Positions 8,074 through 18,384 are shown, counted from the first letter of the stretch. The stretch: 40,786 nt of DNA from an uncultured Prevotella sp. (GCA_900315635.1 OMZV01000020.1:1-40786); one strand, 5' to 3'. Notes: a model not told the origin generated them from the sequence alone. Translations and numbers: made by a program.

Positions 8074-8844
8074 TTATTGTGCCTGGTCTTCCAGTTCCAC
8101 TTCCTTAACCTTCTTGAACAAGTCGGACGCAAACACGAGGTCATTGAGTTTCTTGTTGTGCGATGAGATGACAGTGTCCTTATTGCCCTGCCACTCCTTC
8201 TTGCCGTCGGCAATGAAGATAATGTTCTCGCCAATACCCATCACCGAGTTCATGTCGTGGGTGTTAATGATGGTCGTCGTGTTGTATTCCTTCGTGATTC
8301 CCGACAACAGCTCATCGATTACCAGTGACGTCTTCGGGTCAAGTCCTGAGTTCGGCTCATCGCAGAAGAGATACTTCGGGTTCATGACCACGGCACGGGC
8401 TATAGCCACACGTTTCTGCATACCGCCGGATATTTCGCCCGGGTATTTGTCCTCAGCGCCTTTCAGGTTCACCCGCTCGAGACATTCCATTGCACGGTCG
8501 TCACGCTGCCGGGCGTTCATGTCGGAGAACATGTCGAGTGGGAACCTGACATTCTCCAGTACTGTTAGCGAGTCGAACAATGCCGCGCCCTGGAAAATCA
8601 TACCCATTTCACGGCGCATGTGCACCTGTTCCTTCTTGCTCATGCCATAGAAGTTTCGTCCGTCATACAGCACGTCGCCGCTTGTCGGGGTCAGCAGTCC
8701 CACCAGCGTCCGCATCAGCACGGTCTTTCCCGCGCCGCTCTGTCCGATGATGAGGTTGGTCTTGCCGTCCTCGAACACGGTGCTGATGTCGTGCAGCACC
8801 TCCTTGTCGTCGAAACTCTTGTATATGTGTCTTACTTCAATCAT
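8074..8844 (-). CDS. mlaF: MlaF-like ABC transporter ATP-binding protein
   Basis: The ATPase of an MCE-type phospholipid transporter acting at the inner membrane. The start chosen (8844, MIEVRHIYKSFDD) overlaps the stop of the permease gene by one base in TAATG, so the two are translationally coupled; the longer upstream frame would be antisense-like extra sequence. Motifs: Walker A GQSGAGKTVL (about 34-43), signature SGGMQKR, Walker B YLFCDEPNSGLDP, and H-loop NTHDM. EPNSGLDP with GQSGAGKT is typical of the MlaF/Mkl group. The protein has 256 aa, normal for the family. No MlaD (MCE) gene follows. Confidence 0.92.
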   Translation of the reverse strand: MIEVRHIYKSFDDKEVLHDISTVFEDGKTNLIIGQSGAGKTVLMRTLVGLLTPTSGDVLYDGRNFYGMSKKEQVHMRREMGMIFQGAALFDSLTVLENVRFPLDMFSDMNARQRDDRAMECLERVNLKGAEDKYPGEISGGMQKRVAIARAVVMNPKYLFCDEPNSGLDPKTSLVIDELLSGITKEYNTTTIINTHDMNSVMGIGENIIFIADGKKEWQGNKDTVISSHNKKLNDLVFASDLFKKVKEVELEDQAQ

Positions 8845-9590
8845 TATGATAATAGTTGTGTGAGGAATACATCCGAGAACAGGATGAGAACACTTGAGCA
8901 TACCACAGCATCAGTCGATGCCTTACCAACCTCGACGGAGCCACCCTTGACAGTGTAGCCCATATATGACGAGACACTGGCGATGATGAATGCGAAGAAG
9001 AGACTCTTGATGATACTCATGTACATGAACCATGAATTGAAGTCGTGCTGCAATCCGGCGGTCAGATCCTCGAGGGTTATGATATGACCTATGAAAGAAG
9101 TGGCGTAAGCACCGATGATACCCATTGCGCTCGAGAAAATCACAAGGAACGGCATGATGGTTATCAGTCCCGCAATCTTCGGCAGAATGAGGTAGCTAGC
9201 CGAGTTGACACCCATTATCTCCAGAGCGTCAATCTGTTGAGTCACACGCATTGTGCCCAGCTCCGAGGCAATGTTCGAGCCCACCTTGCCGGACAGGATA
9301 AGGCACATGATGGAACTCGAGAACTCAAGCAGCATTATCTCTCGTGTTACGTATCCCGATACCCAGTGAGGCATCCACGGGCTCTGGATATTCAGTTTTA
9401 TCTGTATGCAGATGACGGCGCCGATGAAGAACGATATGAGCAGCACTATGCCGATGGAGTCGACACCCAGCTGCGACATCTCCTTGACGTATCGTTTGCC
9501 GAACATCCGCATGCGCTCAGGGCGTGAGAATGTGCGGCCCATGAGTTGCAGGTATTCGCCGAAGGTTGTCAGCCACTTGAATATTAACAT
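8844..9590 (-). CDS. mlaE: MlaE-like ABC transporter permease
   Basis: A 248-aa integral membrane permease of the MlaE/YrbE family, partner of the ATPase that follows it. Features are an amphipathic N-terminal region, four to six hydrophobic segments, and the family block IASELGTMRVTQQIDALEIMGV (about residues 128-149), which contacts the ATPase. The system moves phospholipids between the two membranes and keeps the outer leaflet asymmetric. A -7 box lies 35 bases upstream. Confidence 0.92.
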   Translation of the reverse strand: MLIFKWLTTFGEYLQLMGRTFSRPERMRMFGKRYVKEMSQLGVDSIGIVLLISFFIGAVICIQIKLNIQSPWMPHWVSGYVTREIMLLEFSSSIMCLILSGKVGSNIASELGTMRVTQQIDALEIMGVNSASYLILPKIAGLITIMPFLVIFSSAMGIIGAYATSFIGHIITLEDLTAGLQHDFNSWFMYMSIIKSLFFAFIIASVSSYMGYTVKGGSVEVGKASTDAVVCSSVLILFSDVFLTQLLS

Positions 9591-9625
9591 TGTATATCTC
9601 TTTCTCTTCGTGATTTAACAGGTTG

Positions 9626-9633
9626 CAAAATTA
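9626..9633 (-). promoter_or_regulatory. -7 box TAATTTTG for mlaE-mlaF
   Basis: On the minus strand TAATTTTG lies 35 bases before the mlaE ATG, giving a leader of about 30 bases. The gap 9591-9735 is a divergent promoter region shared with lptB. Confidence 0.65.
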
Positions 9634-9707
9634 CGCAAAAATCGATAAAAAACTGCACATTATCAAATAGTTTTTCAAAAGTTGGCTGATATTAAAGTTA
9701 ATTTTGC

Positions 9708-9715
9708 TAATTTTG
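9708..9715 (+). promoter_or_regulatory. -7 box TAATTTTG for lptB
   Basis: Two copies of TAATTTTG occur at 9699-9706 and 9708-9715. The second has a TTGG at 9682-9685 as a -33 element and leaves about 15-20 bases of leader before the ATG at 9736. It rules out the upstream in-frame ATG at 9682 as a start. Confidence 0.7.
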
Positions 9716-9735
9716 CATCCCAAAGAAACATTATT

Positions 9736-10590
9736 ATGAGCGAAAATGACAATGTCGTAGTCCAGCCGATAGGCGAGGTAAGCGAGCCGCAGGAGCAGCA
9801 GCGCAGTATCCTTCGTGCCGAGGGCTTGGTGAAACGCTACGGAAAACGTACGGTAGTTAACGGTGTGAGCATAAACGTTCGCCAGGGCGAGATTGTCGGA
9901 CTGCTTGGCCCTAACGGTGCCGGTAAGACGACAAGCTTCTATATGGTCACGGGACTTATCGTGCCTAACGACGGACATGTATTCATCAACGACACCGAGA
10001 TAACGAAGTTCCCTGTCTACAAGCGTGCCCGTGCCGGAATCGGCTACCTGCCTCAGGAGGCGAGCGTGTTCCGTAAGATGAGTGTCGAGGACAACATTAT
10101 GTCCGTTCTTGAGATGACAAAGCTGTCACATCAGGAGCGCCTCGACAAGATGGAAAGCCTTATCAAGGAGTTCCGCCTGGAGAAAGTCCGCAAGAATATG
10201 GGTGACCGTCTGTCCGGAGGTGAGCGCCGCCGTACCGAGATTGCGCGTTGCCTTGCCATCGACCCTAAGTTCATCATGCTTGATGAGCCCTTCGCCGGTG
10301 TCGACCCTATTGCCGTCGAGGACATCCAGCATATCGTCTGGCGGCTGAAGTTCCGCAATATCGGCATACTTATCACCGACCATAACGTCCACGAGACACT
10401 GAACATCACCGACCGAGCCTATCTGTTGTTCGAGGGAAGAATCCTCTTCAAGGGAACGCCTGAGGAACTCGCTGCCAACAAGACAGTCCGTGAGAAATAC
10501 CTCGGCTCCGACTTCGTGCTGCAAAAGAAAGACTTCCAGCTCCTTGACGAACGCAAGCGGGCGCAGGAGAAGGCAGAGGATGATGGTTAA
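9736..10590 (+). CDS. lptB: LPS export ABC transporter ATPase LptB
   Basis: The ATPase that powers extraction of LPS from the inner membrane to the LptC-A-D bridge. The start at 9736 ([10 protein letters not shown]) is downstream of two -7 boxes. Motifs: Walker [18 protein letters not shown]-loop [18 protein letters not shown] (the LptB hallmark), signature [13 protein letters not shown], Walker [14 protein letters not shown], and H-loop [10 protein letters not shown]. At 284 aa it is longer than the E. coli form because of an N-terminal tail of about 30 aa and a C-terminal Glu/Lys-rich tail. It is divergent from mlaE, another lipid-transport operon. Confidence 0.95.
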   Translation: MSENDNVVVQPIGEVSEPQEQQRSILRAEGLVKRYGKRTVVNGVSINVRQGEIVGLLGPNGAGKTTSFYMVTGLIVPNDGHVFINDTEITKFPVYKRARAGIGYLPQEASVFRKMSVEDNIMSVLEMTKLSHQERLDKMESLIKEFRLEKVRKNMGDRLSGGERRRTEIARCLAIDPKFIMLDEPFAGVDPIAVEDIQHIVWRLKFRNIGILITDHNVHETLNITDRAYLLFEGRILFKGTPEELAANKTVREKYLGSDFVLQKKDFQLLDERKRAQEKAEDDG

Positions 10591-10638
10591 AAAAACAAAT
10601 TTTCTACTTATATATTAGGTATTTAGCCAAATATTGAG

Positions 10639-10646
10639 TACCTTTG
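10639..10646 (+). promoter_or_regulatory. -7 box TACCTTTG for tig
   Basis: TACCTTTG fits TAnnTTTG and predicts a transcript starting near 10651, leaving a leader of about 85 bases before the tig ATG at 10738. Confidence 0.7.
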
Positions 10647-10660
10647 CAACTCATTTGAAA

Positions 10661-10690
10661 GGCGACGAAAGTTGCCCCGGCTTCTACCGG
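10661..10690 (+). other. Hairpins in the tig leader, one with a GNRA tetraloop
   Basis: GGCGAC (10661-10666), GAAA (10667-10670) and GTTGCC (10671-10676) form a 6-bp stem with one G-U pair and a GNRA loop. CCGG (10677-10680) and CCGG (10687-10690) can close a second small hairpin directly behind it. Confidence 0.55.
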
Positions 10691-10737
10691 TAATTATCGA
10701 AAACAAAATAAATAATAACAATAACAAGAATCCAGAA

Positions 10738-12129
10738 ATGCAAATTTCATTCGAAAATCCCGACAAGGTCAATGGTCTGCTGACCATTACCGTCGAAGAG
10801 AAAGACTTCAAGGATGATGTCGAGAAGACACTCAAAGACTATCGCAAGCGTGCAAATGTTCCAGGTTTCCGTCCTGGAAATGTTCCAATGGGAATGATCA
10901 AGCGCCAGTTTGGCATGCAGGTAAAGGTTGACTCTATCAACAAGCTCCTTGGTGAGAACCTCGATAAATACATCACTGACAATAAGATTGCAATGCTCGG
11001 CCAGCCTCTCGCACACGAGGAACAGGAGCCTGTCGACCTCGAGAAGGCTGCTCCATACACCTTCCAGTTCGATATTGCCGTTGCTCCAGAGTTCGACGCA
11101 AAGCTTTCAGGACGTGACAAGGTGGCATACTATGACATCAAGGTTGACGACAAGCTCATCGACCAGCAGGTTGACATGTTCGCCAGCCGTGCCGGACACT
11201 ATACAAAGGCTGACGTTTACGACCCGGAGCAGCGCGACGTGCTGAAGGGTGATCTCCGTGAGCTCGACGAAAACGGCAATACCCTTGAGGGTGGCATCAC
11301 TGAGAGCGACGAGTCTCTCATGCCTGCTTACTTCGACGACGAGGAAGAGAAGGAGAAATTCGCTAACGCTAAGCCGGGCGACATCATTACCTTCAACCCG
11401 ACAAAAGCATACAAGGGCACTGAGACTTCTATCGCAGCCCTCCTGAAGGTCGACCGTGAGAAGGTCGGCGAGCATAAGGGTGACTTCACCTTCCAGGTAA
11501 CCGAGGTTTCCCGCTTCGTTAAGCACGAGGTCAATGCTGAGCTCTGGGAAGGGATCTATGGCAAGGACAGCGGCATCAAGGATGAGAAGGGCTTCCGTGA
11601 GGCTATCTCAAAGGGCCTCGCTGACCAGCTGAAGGGTGACTCCGACTTCAAGTTCCTGCAGGATGTCCGTGCTCATGTTCTCAAGAAGATCGGCAAGCTG
11701 CAGTACCCGGACGAGCTGCTCAAGCGCATCCTCGTTTCCAACAACTCGAAGAACCTTAAGACCGACGAGGACAAGAAGAAGTTCATCGACGAGAACTATG
11801 AGAAGAGTCTCGAGGCTCTGACATGGGACCTCGCTAAGAACAAGCTCGCTGAGGCTCAGGGTATCAAGGTTGACGACAAGGACGTTCAGAATGCTGCCGT
11901 TGAGATGGCACGCATGCAGTTCGCCCAGTATGGCATGAACAATGTTCCTGACGAGTATGTCCAGAACTATGCCAACGAGCTGCTCAAGAAGCGTGAGACT
12001 GTACAGCAGATGGCTGACCGCGCTCTCGACCAGAAGCTGACCGCAGCACTCAAGGAAGTTGTCAAACTCGACCACAAGGAGATTAGTCTTGACGACTTCA
12101 ACAAGATGATGGAAGAAGAAAATAAATAA
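10738..12129 (+). CDS. tig: Trigger factor
   Basis: The ribosome-bound chaperone for nascent chains. The start MQISFENPDK at 10738 is chosen because the 22 upstream codons are leader sequence (asparagine-rich, with the GNRA hairpin). The ribosome-binding signature is GFRPGNVPMGMIKRQFG (about residues 44-60), the Bacteroidota form of GFRxGxxP. The middle region contains a diverged FKBP-like part (LKGDLRELDENG...), and the C-terminal arms are helical and charged. At 463 aa it is normal for the order. It stands upstream of clpP and clpX, the usual arrangement. Confidence 0.93.
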   Translation: MQISFENPDKVNGLLTITVEEKDFKDDVEKTLKDYRKRANVPGFRPGNVPMGMIKRQFGMQVKVDSINKLLGENLDKYITDNKIAMLGQPLAHEEQEPVDLEKAAPYTFQFDIAVAPEFDAKLSGRDKVAYYDIKVDDKLIDQQVDMFASRAGHYTKADVYDPEQRDVLKGDLRELDENGNTLEGGITESDESLMPAYFDDEEEKEKFANAKPGDIITFNPTKAYKGTETSIAALLKVDREKVGEHKGDFTFQVTEVSRFVKHEVNAELWEGIYGKDSGIKDEKGFREAISKGLADQLKGDSDFKFLQDVRAHVLKKIGKLQYPDELLKRILVSNNSKNLKTDEDKKKFIDENYEKSLEALTWDLAKNKLAEAQGIKVDDKDVQNAAVEMARMQFAQYGMNNVPDEYVQNYANELLKKRETVQQMADRALDQKLTAALKEVVKLDHKEISLDDFNKMMEEENK

Positions 12130-12136
12130 ATTTTAG

Positions 12137-12176
12137 AAAAAAACTTCTTTTTATTGAGAGGTTATCGAGTTTTTTT
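12137..12176 (+). terminator. Possible weak terminator after tig
   Basis: AAAAAAACT (about 12137-12145) can pair with AGTTTTTTT (12168-12176), an AT-only stem ending in a T-run, right behind the tig stop. It is weak and may be leaky. Confidence 0.35.
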
Positions 12177-12178
12177 AT

Positions 12179-12186
12179 TATCTTTG
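12179..12186 (+). promoter_or_regulatory. -7 box TATCTTTG for clpP-clpX
   Basis: TATCTTTG fits TAnnTTTG and a TTG at 12154-12156 lies 22 bases upstream as -33. It would give a clpP leader of about 90-130 bases that contains the hairpin at 12251-12281. Confidence 0.6.
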
Positions 12187-12250
12187 TGATGAATTATGCA
12201 GTTGTTGTCACTAATTGGCACAAACTTTGCACAATCCGGACATAAAGATA

Positions 12251-12281
12251 AGAGGTAGAAAACGCGATAACCTCTTTTTTT
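12251..12281 (+). promoter_or_regulatory. Terminator-like hairpin directly before clpP
   Basis: AGAGGT (12251-12256) pairs with ACCTCT (12270-12275), followed by a seven-T run (12275-12281), immediately before the ATG at 12282. A longer alternative arm, AGAGGTTATCG at 12157-12167, is fully complementary to CGATAACCTCT (12265-12275), so in a tig readthrough transcript the two could compete. It may be a tig terminator or a clpP attenuator. Confidence 0.5.
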
Positions 12282-13022
12282 ATGTCTAACAAAAACCCAA
12301 AGAAAGGAATGAAAGTAATGAATGATTTCAGAAAGTTCGCTACTCAGAAGTTGGGTATGAACGGTCTCGTCCTCGATGAGGTTGTCAAGGCTCAGCAGCA
12401 GTACATGAATCCATACATTCTGGAGGAACGCCAACTGAATGTCACTCAGATGGACGTTTACTCCCGCCTGATGATGGACCGCATTATCTTCCTCGGTTCC
12501 GAGATTGATGATTATGCAGCCAACACTCTTCAGGCTCAGCTTCTTTACCTCGACTCTGTCGACAGCGGTAAGGATATTTCTATTTACATCAACAGCCCCG
12601 GCGGCAGCGTTACAGCCGGTCTCGGTATCTATGACACCATGCAGTTCATCTCTTCGGATGTAGCTACAATCTGCACCGGTATGGCAGCCTCTATGGCAGC
12701 CGTCCTGCTCGTCAGCGGTCAGGAAGGCAAGCGCTCGGCTCTGCCGCACAGCCGTGTCATGATTCACCAGCCGCTCGGCGGTGTTCAGGGACAGGCTTCG
12801 GATATTGAGATTGAGGCTCGTGAGATCCAGAAGTTCAAGAAGGAACTCTACACTATCATCGCCACCCACTCTCACCAGGATTACGACAAGGTCTGGAAGG
12901 ACAGCGACCGTAACTACTGGATGACAGCCGAAGAAGCCAAGGAATATGGAATGATTGACCAGGTGCTCAGACGCAATCCGTCGCCTGCAGCCCGGAATGA
13001 CGCCAATCAAAAGGAAGGATAA
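12282..13022 (+). CDS. clpP: ATP-dependent Clp protease proteolytic subunit
   Basis: The barrel-forming serine protease that degrades substrates delivered by ClpX. Numbering from 12282, the nucleophile Ser137 ([10 protein letters not shown]) and His162 (MIHQPLGG) are present. The third triad position, in [13 protein letters not shown], is Asn211 (codon AAC at 12912-12914) where most ClpPs have Asp. NSPGGSV and the EAKEYGMID end are typical. 246 aa. The start is uncertain: homologues I remember begin near [13 protein letters not shown], which would be 12318; MKVMND at 12309 is also possible. It ends six bases before clpX. Confidence 0.95.
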   Translation: MSNKNPKKGMKVMNDFRKFATQKLGMNGLVLDEVVKAQQQYMNPYILEERQLNVTQMDVYSRLMMDRIIFLGSEIDDYAANTLQAQLLYLDSVDSGKDISIYINSPGGSVTAGLGIYDTMQFISSDVATICTGMAASMAAVLLVSGQEGKRSALPHSRVMIHQPLGGVQGQASDIEIEAREIQKFKKELYTIIATHSHQDYDKVWKDSDRNYWMTAEEAKEYGMIDQVLRRNPSPAARNDANQKEG

Positions 13023-13027
13023 CGACA

Positions 13028-14260
13028 ATGCCCAAGAAATGTAATTTCTGCGGAAGGAGCGAGCGCGACGTGCGCTTGCTCATTTCCGGACTTAATGGCA
13101 ACATCTGCGATGATTGCCTTCGCCAGGCATGGAACATTGCCCAGCAAGCCGGAGTGTACGATAACGAACCGGCTGGCAGTCAGGAAGCGGAGGAGCCTCT
13201 GAAGGTTCCAAAGCCAAAGGAGATAAAGGAGTACCTCGACCAGTATGTCATTGGTCAGGATGAGGCTAAGCGCACACTCTCAGTGGCTGTCTACAACCAC
13301 TACAAGCGCCTGCAGCAGCCTAAGGATGACGACGGTGTTGAGATTGAGAAGAGCAATATAATAATGGTAGGCTCTACCGGAACGGGTAAGACTTTGCTCG
13401 CCCGCACTATTGCCAAGATGCTCAACGTGCCGTTCACCATTGTCGACGCTACTGTCTTCACAGAGGCAGGATATGTCGGCGAGGATGTCGAGAGCATACT
13501 CTCCCGCCTGCTTCAGGTAGCCGACTACAATGTCAAGAATGCCGAGAAGGGTATCGTCTTCATCGACGAGATTGATAAGATAGCCCGCAAGAGCGACAAC
13601 CCGAGCATCACCCGTGATGTCAGTGGCGAGGGCGTCCAGCAAGGACTGCTTAAGCTCCTCGAGGGAACAATGGTCAATGTTCCGCCACAGGGTGGCCGCA
13701 AGCACCCTGACCAGGAGTATATCCATGTTGACACTCACAACATCCTGTTCATTTGCGGTGGTGCTTTCGACGGCATTGAGCAGAAGATTGCGCAGCGCAT
13801 GAATACCCATGTTGTCGGTTTCAACTCAGTACAGAATGTCGCCAAGATTGACAAGGGCGACCTCATGCAGTACATCCAGCCTCAGGACCTGAAGTCTTTC
13901 GGACTCATACCGGAGCTCATCGGTCGTCTGCCTATACTGACTTACCTGAAGCCTCTCGACCGTACCGCTCTTCGCCGGATTCTTGTTGAGCCTAAGAATT
14001 CAATCATCCGCCAGTATGAGAAACTCTTCGATATGGACAAGGTAAAGCTCAAGTTCACTGATGAAGCCCTTGACTTCATAGTCGACAAGGCTATAGAGTA
14101 CAAGCTTGGTGCCCGTGGACTCCGCTCGATAGTTGAAAGCATCATGAGCAACGCAATGTTCGAGATACCTTCAACCCGCAAGCGTTCATTCGAAGTGACA
14201 GCCGACTATGCCCGTCAACAGCTTGACAAGGCACACGTTCAGCGGCTGGCATCAGCTTAA
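13028..14260 (+). CDS. clpX: ClpX unfoldase
   Basis: The AAA+ unfoldase that feeds ClpP. The N-terminal zinc-binding domain shows CNFCG (residues 5-9) and CDDC (about 28-31). Walker A is [15 protein letters not shown], pore loop 1 is GYVGEDVES, Walker B is [13 protein letters not shown], and the [16 protein letters not shown] box follows. A VGF tripeptide (HVVGFNS, about 260) may be the ClpP-docking loop (IGF in E. coli). 410 aa, normal. It begins six bases after clpP, so the two are one operon. Confidence 0.97.
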   Translation: MPKKCNFCGRSERDVRLLISGLNGNICDDCLRQAWNIAQQAGVYDNEPAGSQEAEEPLKVPKPKEIKEYLDQYVIGQDEAKRTLSVAVYNHYKRLQQPKDDDGVEIEKSNIIMVGSTGTGKTLLARTIAKMLNVPFTIVDATVFTEAGYVGEDVESILSRLLQVADYNVKNAEKGIVFIDEIDKIARKSDNPSITRDVSGEGVQQGLLKLLEGTMVNVPPQGGRKHPDQEYIHVDTHNILFICGGAFDGIEQKIAQRMNTHVVGFNSVQNVAKIDKGDLMQYIQPQDLKSFGLIPELIGRLPILTYLKPLDRTALRRILVEPKNSIIRQYEKLFDMDKVKLKFTDEALDFIVDKAIEYKLGARGLRSIVESIMSNAMFEIPSTRKRSFEVTADYARQQLDKAHVQRLASA

Positions 14261-14271
14261 AAGTTTTCCCG

Positions 14272-14293
14272 ACTCCCTCTTAGCCGAGGGAGT
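14272..14293 (+). terminator. Hairpin after clpX
   Basis: ACTCCCTC (14272-14279) pairs with GAGGGAGT (14286-14293) around loop TTAGCC. No T-run follows, so transcription could continue into recQ at 14362. Confidence 0.5.
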
Positions 14294-14361
14294 TGAGATT
14301 CTTCAAAAGCAATTACCAGGAAGACATTTTATCTCACCTGTACTATCCTAACTTTAAATTT

Positions 14362-16536
14362 ATGACTAGAACTGACAATCTTAAAAGCGCACTGAAAAGT
14401 ATATTCGGCTTTGATAATTTCAAAGGCGACCAGGAGGCTATTATCCAAAGTCTTATGGACGGTCACGATGTCTTTGTACTTATGCCAACGGGCGGAGGCA
14501 AGAGTCTCTGCTACCAGTTGCCGTCACTGCTCATGGACGGTATGGCTATAGTCGTCTCACCGCTCATTGCGCTCATGAAGAATCAGGTCGATGTCATCAA
14601 TGGAATAAGCGAAGAGGATGGCGTAGCCCACTATCTGAACTCTTCGCTAAAAAAATCGGAGATAGACCAGGTCAAAGCCGACATATCGTCGGGCAAGACC
14701 AAACTACTTTATGTGGCTCCGGAATCACTCAATAAGCAGGAGAATGTCGATTATTTCAAGACGGTAAAGATCAGTTTCTATGCCATCGATGAAGCCCACT
14801 GTATATCGGAGTGGGGACATGACTTCCGTCCTGAGTACCGGAAGATCCGTGAGTCGGTCGACCAGATTGGCCGGGCTCCGATTATTGCCCTCACCGCAAC
14901 AGCCACCGATAAGGTGCGCACGGATATTCTCCGCAGTCTGAACATTGAGGATGCCAAGCAGTTCAAGAGCTCCTTCAACCGCCCGAACCTCTACTATGAA
15001 GTCCGCCCGAAGACCAAGAATATCGACAAGGAAATAGTAAAGTTCATTAAGGAAAATCCCGGTAAGAGCGGAATAATATACTGTCTGTCACGAAAGAAAG
15101 TCGAGGAGCTTGCCGAGGTCCTCAGGGCAAACGACATCAAGGCGGCTGCCTATCATGCGGGACTGGAGGCTGAAACACGCTCACGGACTCAGGATGATTT
15201 CCTTCAGGAGAAGATCGACATCATCGTTGCAACTATCGCTTTCGGTATGGGTATCGACAAACCGGATGTACGTTTCGTCATCCACTATGACATCCCGAAG
15301 AGCCTTGAAGGCTACTATCAGGAGACCGGTCGTGCAGGACGTGACGGGCAGGAAGGCAAATGCATTGCTTTCTACTCCCAGAAAGACCTTAAGAAACTCG
15401 AGAAGTTTATGGAGAACAAGCCTGTCGCCGAGCAGGAGATAGGTCGCCAGCTGTTGCAGGAGACTCAGGCTTATGCCGAATCGTCAGTCTGCCGCCGCAA
15501 ACTGCTTCTCCACTATTTCGGTGAGGAATATGACAAGGACAACTGCGGAATGTGTGACAACTGCCGCAATCCTAAGAAGAAGGTCGAAGGCAAGGATGCT
15601 TTGGTCATTGTCCTCCGTGCTGTCAAGGCTGTCAAGGAGAATTTCCATCAGGAATACATTATCAACTTTGTCAAGGGATTTGCCACCGACGACATCCGCG
15701 ACCACCATCATGACGAGCTCGACGAGTTTGCCGAAGGCAAGGACATGGACACCGCTATTTGGAATCCTGTCATCCGTCAGGCTCTCCTTGCAGGCTATCT
15801 CCGCAAGGATGTCGAGAACTACGGAATACTGAAACTAACCCCGAAAGGCAAGAAATACATGAAGAATCCGACATCATTCCCGATTGTCATGGACGCCGTT
15901 TTCAAGGACGACTATGAGGAAGAGCCTTCCGATGGTGCCAGTTCTGCGCTCGATATGCCACTGAAGAAGATGCTGGTCAGCCTTCGCCGTGACATTGCCC
16001 AGAAGAAGGGACTGCCAACATACGTTATCTTCCAGGACGTGTCGCTCGACCAGATGGCAACGGTCTATCCGGCTACTATCGAAGACCTTCAGAACATTCA
16101 GGGTGTCGGTGCCGGTAAGGCAAAACGCTATGGCAAGCCATTCGTCGACCTTATAGAGAAGTACTGTAAGGAGAACGATATAGTGCCGACAGAGGAACTG
16201 CGTGTCCGCACCGTGTCGAACAAGAACAAGAAACTGAAGATTATAAGCAATATCGACCGCCAGATACCTCTCGACGACATTGCCGTTGCCGAGGGCCTCG
16301 ACTTCGATGAGCTCCTTGACAAACTTGACGATATAGTCTATAGTGGTACAAAGATCAACATCGACTACTTCCTCGAGGAGTATTATGACGAGGATCAGAT
16401 AGACGACATCTACGAATATTTCAAGGAATCTGACACTGACGACCTTGATGCTGCCTACGATGAGCTTGATGATGATTATCCAGAGGAGTTGATTCGCCTC
16501 GTCCGCATCAAGTTTATCTCTGATAACGGCAATTAA
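14362..16536 (+). CDS. recQ: ATP-dependent DNA helicase RecQ
   Basis: A 3'-5' helicase for recombination and fork repair. The start at 14362 (MTRTDNLKSAL) is preferred over an in-frame ATG 69 bases upstream because that part overlaps the hairpin region after clpX. Motif I is TGGGKSLCYQLP, motif II DEAHCISEWGHDFRPEY, motif VI QETGRAGRDG. The zinc-binding domain shows C-x-CDNC (GMCDNCRNP), then a winged-helix region and an HRDC domain (about 525-605). After HRDC an extra tail of about 100 aa is very acidic (EEYYDEDQIDDIYEYF). 724 aa. Confidence 0.95.
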   Translation: MTRTDNLKSALKSIFGFDNFKGDQEAIIQSLMDGHDVFVLMPTGGGKSLCYQLPSLLMDGMAIVVSPLIALMKNQVDVINGISEEDGVAHYLNSSLKKSEIDQVKADISSGKTKLLYVAPESLNKQENVDYFKTVKISFYAIDEAHCISEWGHDFRPEYRKIRESVDQIGRAPIIALTATATDKVRTDILRSLNIEDAKQFKSSFNRPNLYYEVRPKTKNIDKEIVKFIKENPGKSGIIYCLSRKKVEELAEVLRANDIKAAAYHAGLEAETRSRTQDDFLQEKIDIIVATIAFGMGIDKPDVRFVIHYDIPKSLEGYYQETGRAGRDGQEGKCIAFYSQKDLKKLEKFMENKPVAEQEIGRQLLQETQAYAESSVCRRKLLLHYFGEEYDKDNCGMCDNCRNPKKKVEGKDALVIVLRAVKAVKENFHQEYIINFVKGFATDDIRDHHHDELDEFAEGKDMDTAIWNPVIRQALLAGYLRKDVENYGILKLTPKGKKYMKNPTSFPIVMDAVFKDDYEEEPSDGASSALDMPLKKMLVSLRRDIAQKKGLPTYVIFQDVSLDQMATVYPATIEDLQNIQGVGAGKAKRYGKPFVDLIEKYCKENDIVPTEELRVRTVSNKNKKLKIISNIDRQIPLDDIAVAEGLDFDELLDKLDDIVYSGTKINIDYFLEEYYDEDQIDDIYEYFKESDTDDLDAAYDELDDDYPEELIRLVRIKFISDNGN

Positions 16537-16586
16537 TGGTCCTTCCGGAATGTAAATGTCTTTTATTTTAAGTGACCGGTTTCGGG

Positions 16587-16619
16587 GGTCTCTGACCATG
16601 GAAATTATGGCCGGAGACC
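16587..16619 (+). terminator. Imperfect hairpin after recQ
   Basis: GGTCTCTGACCAT (16587-16599) and ATGGCCGGAGACC (16607-16619) form a 13-base stem with one G-U pair and one mismatch; the loop is about seven bases. No T-run follows, so termination is only one possibility. Confidence 0.45.
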
Positions 16620-16749
16620 TTAAATATAATTCAATATGTAAATTATAAATAATAAATTAGAAATTATAAATAATACTTTTGGGGGGATAAGGTGATGGTG
16701 GTTGAAGAGAAACTGGGATAACTGAGATAACTGATATGTTGGCGCGCTG

Positions 16750-16778
16750 CTCACGTTAAATACATTTAACGATGTGAG
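16750..16778. promoter_or_regulatory. Palindromic site upstream of guaB, possible operator
   Basis: GTTAAATACATTTAAC (16755-16770) has 7-base inverted arms around AC and is flanked by CTCAC (16750-16754) and GTGAG (16774-16778). It lies about 40 bases upstream of the guaB -7 box, where an activator or repressor dimer could bind. The binding protein is unknown. Confidence 0.45.
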
Positions 16779-16790
16779 AATTCGGAATAA

Positions 16791-18338
<1,548 letters not shown>

Positions 18339-18352
18339 GAAACAGAATTCCG

Positions 18353-18384
18353 CATTCCCCTCCCGTGAGAGAGGGAAATGTTTT
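18353..18384 (+). terminator. Terminator after guaB
   Basis: CATTCCCCTC (18353-18362) pairs with GAGGGAAATG (18371-18380) with a single mismatch, loop CCGTGAGA, followed by TTTT. Confidence 0.65.

Noticed and set aside
12162-13028. 288-codon minus-strand frame opposite clpP
   Set aside because: Antisense shadow of clpP; no recognisable domain and no promoter on that strand.
15874-16599. 241-codon minus-strand frame opposite recQ
   Set aside because: Shadow of the acidic recQ tail, which leaves the opposite strand free of stops.
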